NCBI GenBank assembly: GCA_028641055.1
Contig: CM054062.1
Location: 22,204,536-22,268,535 of the forward strand
From: Alopecurus myosuroides
Lineage: Eukaryota; Streptophyta; Magnoliopsida; Poales; Poaceae
DNA: 64,000 nucleotides
Reading direction: 5' to 3'
Part shown: one piece after another, positions 46,766 to 58,057 of the stretch
How positions within the stretch are numbered: the first letter of the stretch is position 1
Layout: each line of letters begins with the position of its first letter
Position numbers and translations under genes: made by a program
Notes under the pieces: generated by a model
Database searches by the model: none
What the model was told of the DNA's origin: nothing
What the model saw: the letters and a program-made list of their open reading frames with translations, nothing else

Positions 46766-47280
46766 TAGATCGATGCACTTTTGCCATTATGTACTGCCTT
46801 GTTTATTTATTAGATCTATGCTCTCCGTTTAGATTTAGATCCAATCTTGCCATTATGTGTACTGTGCCTTGTTTATCTATCGAAATGCATGTCCCCCTCC
46901 TAATGTGAATGCATACTTTGCGGCGTCGATGCCTGACCTCATGTGGCCGCCGGCATGTGCGAGTCGCAGAGCGGCAATAGGAAGATGGACTGGCGCTTCG
47001 TTTCTGAAATGTGTGGGCGGTCGACCTTCAAAAAGAGGAGGGTAGAGAGTGGTTGGACATTAACGCAGCCACCTAATGTGAATGCTGTTTTTTGTTGGGA
47101 GTTGTGCAACGGAGACGAATATCGTGGCCGGACATTAAGCGCAGCTTCTTCTACCACCAGCAGAGGTCTTCTACTTAGGTTTAGCTTGTATTTCTGATTT
47201 TGGAGAGAAAATATCTTCAACCAATATTACAAATGCGTTTGGAAATTGGTTGAATGGGGTGGATAAAAAGACTATTTGTG
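46766..47280. other. C1 region downstream of the small ORF
   Basis: No gene supported. TTGCCATTATGT...CTGCCTTGTTTAT occurs twice (46781 and 46847), a short direct repeat in the putative 3'UTR. Confidence 0.5.
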
Positions 47281-47553
47281 GGTCTGTGGCTAGGTATTGG
47301 TCCCGGTTCGTGCCATAAACCGGGACCAATGCCCATGCGCGTGCCACGTGGCCTGTGGCTAGGTATTGGTCCCGGGTCGTGCCACAAACCGGGACCAATG
47401 CCTCCCCACGAACCGGGACAGATGCCCCCAGGTGGTTTCTGCTGCCTCGGGCAACCGAACCGGGACCAATGCATAGCATTTGTCCCGGGTTTTTGTGCGA
47501 CCGGGACAGATGCCCCCTGGCCCCCTGGACGAAAGGGGTTGTTTCCACTAGTG
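47281..47553. repeat. C1 right subterminal repeats and terminal inverted repeat
   Basis: Repeated TATTGGTCCCGGTTCGTGCC / AAACCGGGACCAATGCC units, then the terminus GTTTCCACTAGTG (47541-47553). Confidence 0.88.
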
Positions 47554-47619
47554 ATTGGGGTTAACATTGAGTATTTTGAACTAAGTATAGAAGGGACGTA
47601 ACTGCTGTATACTCCAGGG

Positions 47620-48790
47620 CCTCTTTGTCTCCCCTAGTTCGTCATCTATCTTTCTCTTTCTTTTGCGATTCGTTTTTTCGGGATGATCTTCCGTATCTCG
47701 AATGTCTACAAGATAGTATGATCCATTTTTCATGGCTTTGCTGATGACGAATGGTCCTTCCTATACTGGGGCCAATTTGTGCTTTCTTTATTGTACCAGT
47801 CTTAGCACTAGGTCACCTTCTTTAAAAGAATGATGCCTGATTTTCCGACTATGATAACATCGTAAACCTTACTGATAAATGACTGATCTTTGAAGCACAA
47901 TCTCTCGTTCCTCTTCTAAGAGACCGACGACATCCTGTCGTGCGTTTTCGGCATCTGAGTCGTCGAAATCCTGCACTCTTGGGCTGTCATGGATCATGTC
48001 CGTTGGAAGAATTGCTTCCGCACCATAAACTAGGAAAACGGGGTTTGCCCTGTTGACCTATTTGGCGTCGTTCGAATGCTCCAAAGCACAAAGGGTAACT
48101 CTTCCACCCATGCTCTAGCTGCTCTATGAAGAGGATATTCGAGTCTTGGGCGTATTCCTTGCAGGATTGAGCTATTCATTCTTTCAACCTGTCCATTGGA
48201 TTATGGGTGCGTCGCAGATGCGAGATCTAGGAGAATTCCCGTTTGTCGGCAATATTTTGCCAAGTCTTCAATAGAGAAATTTGTCCTGTTGTCCGTTACT
48301 ATTCTATGTGGAACGCCATATCTCATGACTACATCAATAATGAAATTTCTGGCAGTTACACCGTCAAGTTTTTTGATGGGTTTAGCCTCCACCCACTTGG
48401 TATATTTATCCAGTGCAACGAGTAGATGTGTAAGTCCGGCTCTTGCAGTTTTGAATGGTCCCATCATATCTAGCCCCCAGACCGCAAATGGCCATGTAAT
48501 GGGGTTAGTTTTGAGTGCTTGGGCTGGCATATTTGTCTGCTTGGCGTAATACTGACATCCAGCACATGTGTTCGCTATGTGCTCGGCGTCTGTCTTGGCT
48601 GTTAGCCAGAAAAACCCTGCCCGGAATGCTTTTTTGACTATGCTTTTGGATTGATCATGATGTCCGCAATCTCCGGCGGGGATTTCTTGCAGGATTTCTC
48701 GTCCTTCTTCTGGCGAAATACATCGCAGAAAAAATCCGGTAGTACTGCGTTTATACAGGCAACCTTTGATTACCGTGTATCCTTTGCATC
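47620..48790 (-). pseudogene. pol: G5 integrase, broken
   Basis: On the - strand: zinc-binding remnants near 48740-48550, then 48530-48201 with WGLDMMGPF (D), VTDNRTN (D) and, after a TAA at 48203-48201, NGQVERMN (E). The C-terminal part (RTTPNRSTGQTP, KHKLAPV, SYYLVDIRDT) down to about 47640 has frameshifts. Ends with a basic stretch before the spacer next to C1. Confidence 0.82.
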
Positions 48791-48806
48791 AATGTTGTAT
48801 CTGTCT

Positions 48807-49409
48807 CTACAAGACTTCATCTGCTCCATCCGGGTACTTATGATCAACTAAGAAGTTTAAATATGGGATTGTCCATTCCGGGTTAACGAGCATGACTTCA
48901 ATTGACTCGGAAACTAGAGGATAATCTACATCTCCACCTTTTATCGATGGTTCGTACAAATGTTGGACAAACACACCTGGTTGTAAGATTTTTACCCTTT
49001 CTGATCCCATGCGGGCTAATGCATCCGCGTTCCAATTTTTCTCCCTTTTGACATGAAGCACTTCAAATCCAAAGAAACAGATTGGAAACTCGTCCACCGT
49101 TCTCCGATATTCGGCCATGATGGGACTTTTAGCGTCCCAAGTTTGGTTGAGCTGGTGTTGTACCAAATCTGAGTCGCCATAGCATAACATATGTTTGACA
49201 CCTATTTCCTTTGCAATGTGCAAGCCATGAAGCAGAGCTTCGTATTCTGCCACATTATTACTGGCATTGAAGTGAATTTTGAGTACATACTCCATTGTGT
49301 CTCCTTTAGGGGATTTTAGGACTACACCAGCTCCTGCGCCTTCTTTCATCTTAGATCCGTCAAAGTGCATGATCCAGTATTCTGACTCCGGCATTGGTGT
49401 TTTTTCCAT
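48807..49409 (-). pseudogene. pol: G5 RNase H (Tat-type), broken at both ends
   Basis: MHFDGSKMKEGAGAG, NNVAEYEALLHGL, YGDSDLVQHQLNQTWD and NADALARMGSE are present; a TGA at 48809-48807 ends the frame before integrase. Confidence 0.85.
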
Positions 49410-50698
49410 TGCTTATGTCCAATCGGCGACGAAATATGCCAAAACCTGGGATTTTATTGTCGTCCTCGGTTGGTACTTAATGTCGAATGCTGCTAGCTCG
49501 ATGCCCCATTTGGCTACTCGGCCGGTTGCCTCCGTATTGTTTATTATATCCCCTAGGGGTGCTTTACGTACCAATGTTATGGAATTTCCTTGGAAGTAAT
49601 GACGAAGTTTCCGAGATGCGAAAAATACGCCATATGCCAGTTTTTGATAGTGTGGGTACCTTTGTTTAGACTCGGAGAAAACTTCGCTTACATAGTATAC
49701 AGGATGCTGAAATCGGAGCTTTCATCAAAGTTTCTTTCATCCGGGTTAATGCCGCATCTGCTTCTTCTGTCCACTCGATTTTGTCGGATTTCTTCAACAA
49801 TTTGTAAAGTGGCAGAGCTTTGTCCCCTAGCCGGCTAATAAACCTGCTAACGGCTGCTGCAGAACCCGTCAATCGTTGTATCTTTTACGCACGTGGGCTT
49901 GGAGATGTTTAATATTGCTTTGATCTTTTCTGGGTTTACTTCTATTCCTCTAAGAGAAACGATGAAACCCAGAACTTTTCCTGAGGGAACCCCGAATACG
50001 CACTTTAATGGGTTTAACTTCATCTTATAAGTGCGCAAATTTTTGAAGGTTTCTCGCAAATATTCAAGGAGTGTGTCCTTTTCCTTGGAAACGACAGCAA
50101 TGTCGTCCACGTAAACATGGACATTTTTGCCAATCTGACTATGAAAACATCGTTGCATGCAACGCTGGTAAGTTGCACCTGCGTTCTTCAGGCCAAATGG
50201 CATGGTTATGTAATAGTACGTCCCATATGGGGTTATGAAGGAAGTTTTGATTTGATCTTCTTCCTTCATGCGTATTTTATGATACCCGAAATATGAATCC
50301 AAAAAGCATAAAAGCTCAGAGCCTGCAGTGGCGTCTATTATTTGATCGATTAGCGGTAACGCAAACCTATCTTTTGGACACAATTTGTTCAAGCCAGTAT
50401 AATCTATACACATCCTAAGGACAATTCTGTCTTTCTTCGGGACTAATACTGGATTTGCTGACCATTCAGTATGTATAACTTCCCGGATAAAATCTGCTGC
50501 TAAAAGCCGGATAATCTCCTTGCCAATAGCCTTCCGTCTTCTTCCGTCAAATCGATGGAGACCTTGTTTGACGGGTTTAGATCCTGGAATCACCTTAAGT
50601 TGATGCTCAGCAAGTTCCCTGGGTACGCGTGGCATGTTCGTTGGATACCATGCAAAGATGTCCCAGTTCTCACGGAGGAACTTGATGAGCTCGCTTTC
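49410..50698 (-). pseudogene. pol: G5 reverse transcriptase, broken
   Basis: From WDIFAWYPTNMPRVP, MCIDYTGLNKLCPKD, FLDSYFGYHKI, catalytic YVDDIAVVS near 50120, to VLGFIVSLRGIEVNP, with a frameshift near 49870 and another in the connection domain (49680). The frame begins right after the shared TAG at 50701-50699. Confidence 0.88.
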
Positions 50699-50701
50699 CT
50701 A
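50684..50701 (-). other. Shared in-frame TAG between protease and RT (G5 copy)
   Basis: Same 18 bases TAGGAAAGCGAGCTCATC as in G1 (3750) and G3 (61499), in a different element family. Confidence 0.6.
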
Positions 50702-51480
50702 TTTGTCGGTCATCCTAGTTCCCACTACGACAAACTTTGTCGGATCTTTGGGATCTAGGATTACCTGTCTTGTATTCTCAGAAGCTTTGAAGCTATCTGC
50801 AGGCTTTCGGCTTTCTTTTCCTGCCGGCATTTCTGTCGGCGATACCTCCTTGGCCAACTCCTTCAGCTCTTCCTTTGCTATCACCTTCTCAGCGCAAAGG
50901 GCATTTTCTTTTTCCAGCTCGTTTGCCAACTTGAAGTCTCCTGTTATGGTGATTACTCCTCCTTTGGGACCTGGCATCTTCAGCTTGTTATAAATGTAAC
51001 ATGACCTTGCCATGAATTTGGCGAAAGCTGGACGTCTGAGTATTGCGTGATACACGCTTTCGAATGGCACAACTTCGAAGGATACTTTTTCCTGACGGAA
51101 GTGATCTTGCTCTCCGACGGTGACATCTAGGGAAATTTCTCCTAGGGATCGTGCTTGTCTACCAGGGACGATGCCGTGAAAACGTATGTTGTTGTGATTG
51201 AGCTGGGTCTCGGAAATTTGCAGATGCTTCAGTGTATCCAAGTACATTATGTTAATGCTGGATCCTCCATCCATCAGCACTCTTTTTATCCTAGTGTTCT
51301 GGACAATAGGACTTACAACAAGAGCTTGCGTGCCGGGTTCAGGGATATTTTCGGGATGATCGGACTGATCCCAGGTAATTCGTGTATTTGAGTACTTCAA
51401 GAATTTCGGGGTTGCAGGAACAACCGCGTTTATTTCTCGGAGCGTTCTCTTTGCCACCTTTGCTGAGGGAGTTGCCAGGA
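50702..51480 (-). CDS. G5 protease region
   Basis: Open from the gag stop down to the shared TAG. Catalytic loop VLMDGGSSINIMY, flap-side FHGIVPG, and AILRRPAFAKFM. It is in the -1 frame relative to gag; the gag TAA is at 51486-51484, so gag and protease overlap by a few bases. That could be a real -1 shift or a mutation; G3 has gag and protease fused. Confidence 0.75.
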
Positions 51481-51483
51481 AAG

Positions 51484-53103
51484 TTAGGTTACATTCTCCA
51501 TCAACTCTCGGAAATTTGGGCTCGCCTTTTCGCTGTTGTTCCTGGATTTTTCGTTAGTGTCCAATTCACTGTCTTCTTTTTCAGCTTCTGGCTTTTGCTT
51601 GGAGAATTTCCTCTTGGAATTCTTCCCTTTGCTTCCGGATCCTACACTGCCTTTCATATGCTTGTTCAGCCGGCATTGTGCGTTAGTATGGGTGGGTTTC
51701 CCAAATTGCGAGTGGTGGACACAGTTTTCCGACTTTATTTTTTCCCACTCTTCCTTGGTGTAATTTATCGGTTCTATACTTCGTCCTTTCCACCTGTTCC
51801 CATTTTCTGTTCCAAAGGCTATGTTAACTTCTTTGGGTTTTTGTGTTGCATCGGGAGTTCCTTTTTTCTCAGGGCGAGTGGTCTTTTTGGCCTGGATCAG
51901 GGTATCGATATTGCCTCCTCTTGCTCTGATATCGTCTTCGAGTGCTGCATGCTCATTGGTTGTTGTAAGCATAGATCCGATATCTTTGTGCTTTTTGGAA
52001 CCGATCATGAACGGTACGAGTCTGGGTTTTAAGACATTGACGAAAGCATGCATTGCTTGAATGTCAGTTACTCTAGAGCAACTATTCTTCATTGCCGTCC
52101 ATATTGAGATGAAATCCACGTACGGTTCATCTTCAAATTGGGTGCAACGGTTTAGCTGGTTGATGCTATTCGGGCGCTTATAGGTTCCCCAGAAATGCTG
52201 AGTAAATACTCTAGCCATGTCATCCCAGCTATCGACAGTTCTTGATGGTAGTCCATTGATCCAGTCTCTGGCTCCATCCAGTAACATTAGGGGGAGAAAC
52301 TTTACGGCCTCCGGGTCTGTCCCATTGTCAATCTGGACGGCTGTGTAATAGTCTGAGAGCCAGGTATCCGGGTTTGTGCTACCGGTGTATTTTTGGTACG
52401 TTGGACCAACTTTGGTGAAACCAGAATGCAGAGTTATTCTTTGGATCCTATCAGTGAAACACTTGGGTCCAAAGTATAAATCATCTCTTTCCACTCTATC
52501 CATGTGTGCGGTGTATCTACCAGCTGAATGGACAGAAGGGGATCTGCTCCTTTCTTTTACATTATGGCGCAAACACGCTTTTCCGGGATCATGTCTATTT
52601 CTTCCGTGATCGTGTCCTTTGGGATAAGGTGGAGTTTTTCTCCTTTGTCTTTCCTTATTCCTGGGGGGTGTCCGGGTTCTCTCACGCCTGTGAGGTATAT
52701 CCTGTCTTCCAGCGTTTTCAGTGGGGCGTCTCGGAGGCGGCATTGCTTTTCCGTCCTTCCGGTTCTTTTCTTCCCGATCACGGGGATTAACTCCATCTTT
52801 CGGGAGATGGGATCCGGCTCTAGACGCTTCATTCTTATTGTCGGGTTTTTTCTTGTCCTTTCTCGAATCTGATTTCCTCTCTTTTGAATTGTTTGAATCT
52901 CCAGGTTCTTCCGGTCTAGGTGCTCCAGCGGCGCATGTAGCTGTTTTACATAGGCCGGAGTCGTCGTGCAACTTCCCTGATCGCTCCTGCCCCCGCTGTT
53001 GTTGTTGCAATGCTTTTCCTAGGAAAGCATACACCCCTTGAAGTTTTTCACCATTGGAGTACATATCGTTATTGAGGATGGCGAACGCTGCTTCCGCGTT
53101 TTC
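51484..53103 (-). pseudogene. gag: G5 gag, N-terminus cut off by L1
   Basis: Enters at 53103 with ENAEAAFAIL. A highly charged Arg/Lys/Glu/Pro-rich stretch (52960-52530) precedes the capsid region (WLSDYYTAVQIDNG, WINGLPSRTVDSWDD, FTQHFWGTYKRPNSINQL; about 52380-52080). A CVHHSQFGKPTHTNAQC zinc-like motif lies near 51720-51670, then a Lys/Ser-rich C-terminus ending TAA 51486-51484. The remaining frame is undamaged. Confidence 0.86.
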
Positions 53104-56100
53104 TGTAACATCCCTACTTTTGTGTAATAAAGAGAGGTGTTGAGTACATGGCATGCATGCATGAAAAATGGACCAAAATTTCGCTTTCAAAATTTAATCC
53201 GAGATTTAACAAAAAGTCCCTTAATCTGGCTTCACCCAAAATTGTTCTACAAAGTTTTACAAAGTGAACCAGCTATGTGACAGAAAGGTGGCAAATTTGA
53301 AGAGCTTTCCAACAAGTATTTTTGTGCAATTTTTGCTTCACAAAAAGGCCCTCAAAATTCTGTTTTGGTTCTGCTTTAAAATTCCTAAGGACCTCTTCGT
53401 AATTTCTCCCAGTTTTCCAGGGGGTTATTCGCGAGATGCTCCTGTCGTCTTCCTCCTGTCCGGTGACAGGAGGGCAACCGCCCCCGCCGCGCCACCTCAT
53501 GCTTTCGACGTGGAGGAGAGGATAAGGACCCCCTCGGTGCCGTCCGAATCGAGCACAGCTCGCAGAAACCTCCCCCTCTCTGTCCCTCCCTCCCTCTGTT
53601 CCCTTCCCCACCCGAAACCCTACCTCGCCGTCGATCCGTGGCCGCCGGCGATTCTCCGCCTCCCGAGTCCCTCCGAGCAGCTCACCAGCACCGCCGTCGT
53701 CCCCTCTCCATCCTCAAGCAACCGGAGCCGCCAGGATGGCTTAGACGCGACGAATCGCGTCCTCTTCTTCCTCTCCGGCCGCCGGCCATCTCCTCACCGC
53801 GCCGCCGATTGCTTCCACCTCCGGCCCCGTCGTCTGCTCCGTTGAGCCCGTGGTGAGCCCCTGAACCTTCCCACCCCCTCCGTTCATCTCCTTCCGCTCG
53901 GATTCGACGAGTCCGCCGGAGCCCGAGGCCCCGCCGCTGTTGCCTTCACGGCGGCTCGCCGCCGGTGACCCTACCGGGGCGGCGCCACCACGGTTAGGTG
54001 CGCCCCGTTGAGCTGAATCGGATGAGCCTAAGCACGCATCCGGGGAGTCCCCCGTTCGCCGCCGGCGAGTCTTTCCGGCCACTGCCGGCCACCGTGAGGT
54101 CACGGTGATGTCACTGTGACATCACCTGCCCACGTGGCGAGCCAGGTGGCGTTTTCTGTCCTGTTTGAACTGTACAGTGGGCCCCGCAGGAAAAATAGAA
54201 AAGCAGAAATAAATACAATTTTGGAAATTAAATAACTTCCATTTTATAACTCCTAAAATTGTGAAAAAAATATGCATGGGTTCATAAAAATGAGAGTTAT
54301 TTATCTATACCACTTTTATACATGTTCAACCAAGTTTAAAATAAGGTTACTTTTGTAGTTTACATTTAATTCATTTAAATATTGAAAATAAAGTTTTTAT
54401 TCAATAAAATTAGAAAATTAAGTGTAATGTACCATTTTGACCAGTGAAACAAATGCAATCCATCTATGAGGTTTCCAAAGTCTTTTGAGCAGTTAAGCTT
54501 GGTCACACATCTAGAGTTGGGTTTTCTCCCCCTCCAGTGTTCGTCGTTCATGGCGTAAAACCCTAGCTTTTTGTTCTATCCTTTAAGCTTCATTTCAACT
54601 GCATTGTTTTACTCATGCATACATATTGTGCATTGCACGGTCACCAAGTCTTGATTGTTTGCCTTCTTTCCGGTGTTGCTTGTTATCGTTAGACCGAGAC
54701 CCGGAGGTTGATCCGGCCTTCTACGACAACCCCAGTTCCACCTTCGACGAGCAAGGCAAGCACAACCTCATGGCTCCACCCATGTTTTGAGTCTTTCAAC
54801 CTCTTACTCATTCATACGATTCAACTTGGTTTTGAGTCTGTTAGAGTTAACCTATCCACTGCATGTTTACCCTCCTAGTATGACTAGGGTTGTTTGAGTA
54901 ACGTAGAGCCTTGTGTGTTCAATGCTTAGACATGCTTAGTCTTATGATCTGCTTCATCCGGTTGATGAATGCTGACAATGCGTGAACCTAGTATGAAAGG
55001 TGTTTATGCTTTGATATGGTTGATTAACATGATTAACATGGCATGGATGTTGAGGCCACGATGGGTTGTGGTTTTTGTCTCGTTCATGCCCCTAGGTGCG
55101 AGTTCTCGCCTTCGAAGCCAAGACTGAACGTACAGCCACACGCGGGCCAATGAACCCCGCTCGGCCAACTAACTTGTCTAGTCACTTCCATGGGTCACGT
55201 AGATTGAAGTTTCCATTTGCGGGTGTGTCATAAAATGTTTTGGAGAAAACTAGGGCGTGACCGGGACCAGTGATGGACGTACACGGATCTTGTCCCGACT
55301 CACAGAACAGGTGCCGTCAGGAGGTGGCCACCTCCCTGTTGACGGGGTGGCCCTGTTTGGGTTGACTCATGGATAGGGCTAAGCAAGGTAAAAGCCGTGG
55401 TCGACCACACTCTGCCGCGCTCTTAGAGAGGAGCGTTACCGCGTGGCGTTAAGAGTCGGTTGACACGTGTGGGTAAAGTGTACCCCCTGCAGGGATAAAT
55501 CTTTCGGAAAGCCGTGTCCACGGTTATGGACGACTTGGCAACGGATTCTGTGATCATAGATAACTCTAACGGAATGACTAAAACTTGCTGGCAATGAATG
55601 AAGGATGCCTCCTCGACTAAGTCGAGAGGGGTGATTCTTGTAGCATAAGGTAGTATGGGGATGAGAAAGTACTTGGTGGACTAAAGAACATGATGATCTC
55701 AGTAGTTGAGTAGATTCCTCTTCTGTTTTGGAAATGCTCTATTACACGTGCTTTTCTTCCTCAACTTCGGAAAACAAAGTTGGCTTTATGCAAAAGAACC
55801 TTAAAAGCCAAGCCTTGTTGAGTACCTTTTGTACTCAACCTTGCCTTGTTGTTGTTTTATTTCAGACTTCGGCGATGCAGCTGAAGAAGGGTTCTACCTC
55901 GACGTCGATGAATAGTTAGGGGTTCCCAGGCAGCAGCCTGGTATCTGTAGTATGGGTTTGGCTATGTTGCTTATGTTTTGGACTCTTAGTCCTTTTGCTC
56001 TTGTTGTATAGCAACATATTTGCTTTCGCTGCTTGTTGTAATGTTGGGTTGCTTGACCTATGTTGGTCGTGTAACCTCTGCGTGTATACTACTCTAGTAT

Positions 56101-56565
56101 GTCTTGTATAATACAACTTTCATGTCTAGAGTGCTGCTTTGATCGATTGTTGGTCTCGAGCCCGTTGTTATACAGTTTTGGCTATGCCTGCATAGATGTC
56201 GCAGTCGAGGGGTTGTGGAGCCGATGATCCATGACCGAGCCCGCCTGCCGGAGATATCCGGCCTAGGGCGAGGTAACCCCAGTAACCCTCGATTGTTGTT
56301 GCACTTTCTGGACACATAGCAGCTCTGTATAACTTTGGTCCCGTTCCTTCAGTTTCATCTGACTCGTGGACGCTTAGGTATACATATCTGGTTATGACTA
56401 GCATGGACACAAGGAGTAGTAGACCGGGGATCCGGACTGCGTGCCGATGAATCCGGTCTGCCTGCCGTTGTTTGTTGCGGCCGGGGCTGGTAACCCTGAA
56501 GCCCTTGTGAGTCCATTCCTAGGAGCACATGACAGTTTGTATATCTCTGGGTCCGGGGTCTGACA
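53104..56565 (+). repeat. L1: large LTR-like block inserted in G5 gag
   Basis: Starts TGTAACATCCC exactly where G5 gag breaks, like the K1/K2 LTR starts. A candidate end is CCGGGGTCTGACA at 56565, giving about 3.46 kb. It has an AT-rich flank, a GC-rich stretch (53420-54120) and no gene. No primer-binding site follows and the five bases after it (ACCAC) do not match those before it (TTTTC), so solo-LTR status is not shown. Confidence 0.55.
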
Positions 56566-57175
56566 ACCACTTAGGCCACCCTGGTAATCCGGCACTTTAG
56601 ACCACCATCTGATATACCCCTAATTGGTATAAATCCGACACTACCTCTATTTAACACATGATAAAACATCCTGGAAATTAATTTGAAGAACTCAGTTGCT
56701 TGAGTGATCTTGGGTGCCTTGTTATTTTCCCTGCTTTGTGTCTGATCTTTCCCTTTGTGTGCTTGAAGTGTTTATTTCTGTTTGTGATGAATGTGTGTTG
56801 ATTTAAGTGAATAAAACCTACTAATAAGAAGACCAATCATCAAATCATACTCCATCATATGTCCATGTAATCTTCTGTTTTCTTAAAAACATCCAAACTT
56901 TGGAGACATGTTTCTATGTCAAATATTGAGCTATTCAAATGCATCATCATACATATCATTGTCTATATCTATGCTATCCATCCAAGTTGTTATTTTGGAT
57001 TCGAAACTCTTTTGCATCATCTTTCAAAGGCCTTTTGAAGGCATCCCAATATAATGATCATATCCCTGTTATTCTGAAGCACTTTGTCCCTGTTACTCTA
57101 AATCACTCCTTATTGTTTTCAAGCCCCATAAACCTATCCTTGTAATCTTAATGAATTACAAATCACCTCCATATG
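56566..57175. other. Unassigned AT-rich sequence between L1 and G3
   Basis: About 610 bases with no ORF, LTR end or recognisable repeat. It may be the interior of L1's element or another insertion. Confidence 0.5.
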
Positions 57176-58057
57176 TGTCGGGGGGTTACCCCCGAGTAGG
57201 GTAAAGACAAGTGCTAAAGGCAAGATCAGAAGGGATGTTTGGCCGAGTAGCCGGCTACCCGGTACTTGCTACCCGGTTGACTGCTACTCGGTCCTACACA
57301 TAGATGGCTAGAAGTACAAATCAAGGAAGTTATGTTCCTTCGAGTACAAGAGTTGGTCCGAGTAGAAATGGCAGGATCCTACTCGGGCCAGAAGTCAAAG
57401 AAGTCGTTCTGACACAGGATCCCGCGTATCCTGGGTCGGTACTTTGGCACTGTTCATGGCAAAGTTCATCTCTGGACGGCGTGCCTGACCGCGACAGCGT
57501 GTCAGCAGGGCGTCGCAGGATAGGGGAGACCTACTCTGTGTTCACAGCAGTGTTAACAGATCGGTTACTTGGTTTTGCCCAACGACTTTCCGCACCGGAC
57601 AAAATTAGAAGCCAAAGCTGTCAGCGGGAGCTCGGAAGAAGGACGATGGGCACACTATGTCGACACCTATTTGTATTCTACCTAGTTGGCTGTATCCGGC
57701 TGGGCACCAGTATATAAGGTGCCCTGCCCCTCCTGCGCGAGGGACGACGAGCCTGATCCCAGAAGCGGTTCATATTCTTAACCTAGTTCTAGAGAGAGAG
57801 AAGAGTGGCTACTCGGTAAGAGACCGAATTTGTACCGTGGCTACTCGGTGAAGCAATAATACATAGAGAGAAAGGCAGGAGTAGGGGTTTTACCTCCTCA
57901 CGAGGGCCCTGAACCTGGGTAGATCGTGTTGTTTGCAGTGTTGTGTTCTTACCTCACGCGGCTACTCGTCGCGTGATCCCTCCCCGAGCACCTCCAGCGT
58001 CCATCGTCCCCACAACTTTATCCATCCCATGGCATCTGCCGTGACACCACCACGACA
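57176..58057 (+). repeat. G3 5' LTR (882 bp)
   Basis: Starts TGTCGGGGGGTTACCCCCGA, ends CACCACGACA. TATATAAGG at 57711-57719. Keeps the promoter that the G1 5' LTR has lost. The gag ATG at 58029 lies inside it. Confidence 0.94.

Larger units (their letters stand above)
40656..47553 (-). mobile_element. C1: non-autonomous CACTA transposon (6.9 kb)
   Basis: Ends CACTAGTGGAAAC at 40656 and its reverse complement GTTTCCACTAGTG at 47541-47553, flanked by a 3-bp duplication ATT (40653-40655 and 47554-47556). Subterminal repeats of the GGTCCCGGTT type crowd both ends. The only family gene remnant is a Ulp1-like second gene on the - strand near the left end. No transposase (Transposase_21/TNP2) domain was found. 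It also holds H1, a Myb-like fragment, repeats and a small ORF. I set the strand by the Ulp1-like gene. Confidence 0.93.
37792..53103 (-). mobile_element. G5: older Tat-like gypsy element, split by G1, C1 and L1
   Basis: On the - strand. From left: antisense gene (+, 37792-40126), spacer, C1 insertion, then integrase, RNase H, RT, protease and gag on the - strand, with gag cut at 53103. Its 3' LTR and the start of its antisense gene lie left of G1, outside the window; its 5' LTR lies right of the later insertions. It is distinct in sequence from the G1/G3 and G2/G4 families. Confidence 0.88.

Noticed and set aside
40656..47553. An autonomous CACTA transposase gene
   Set aside because: No Transposase_21-type domain could be read on either strand; only the Ulp1-like second gene remains.
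53264..53845. 193-codon ORF in L1
   Set aside because: Pro/Ser-rich translation of the GC-rich part of an LTR-like block; no domain.
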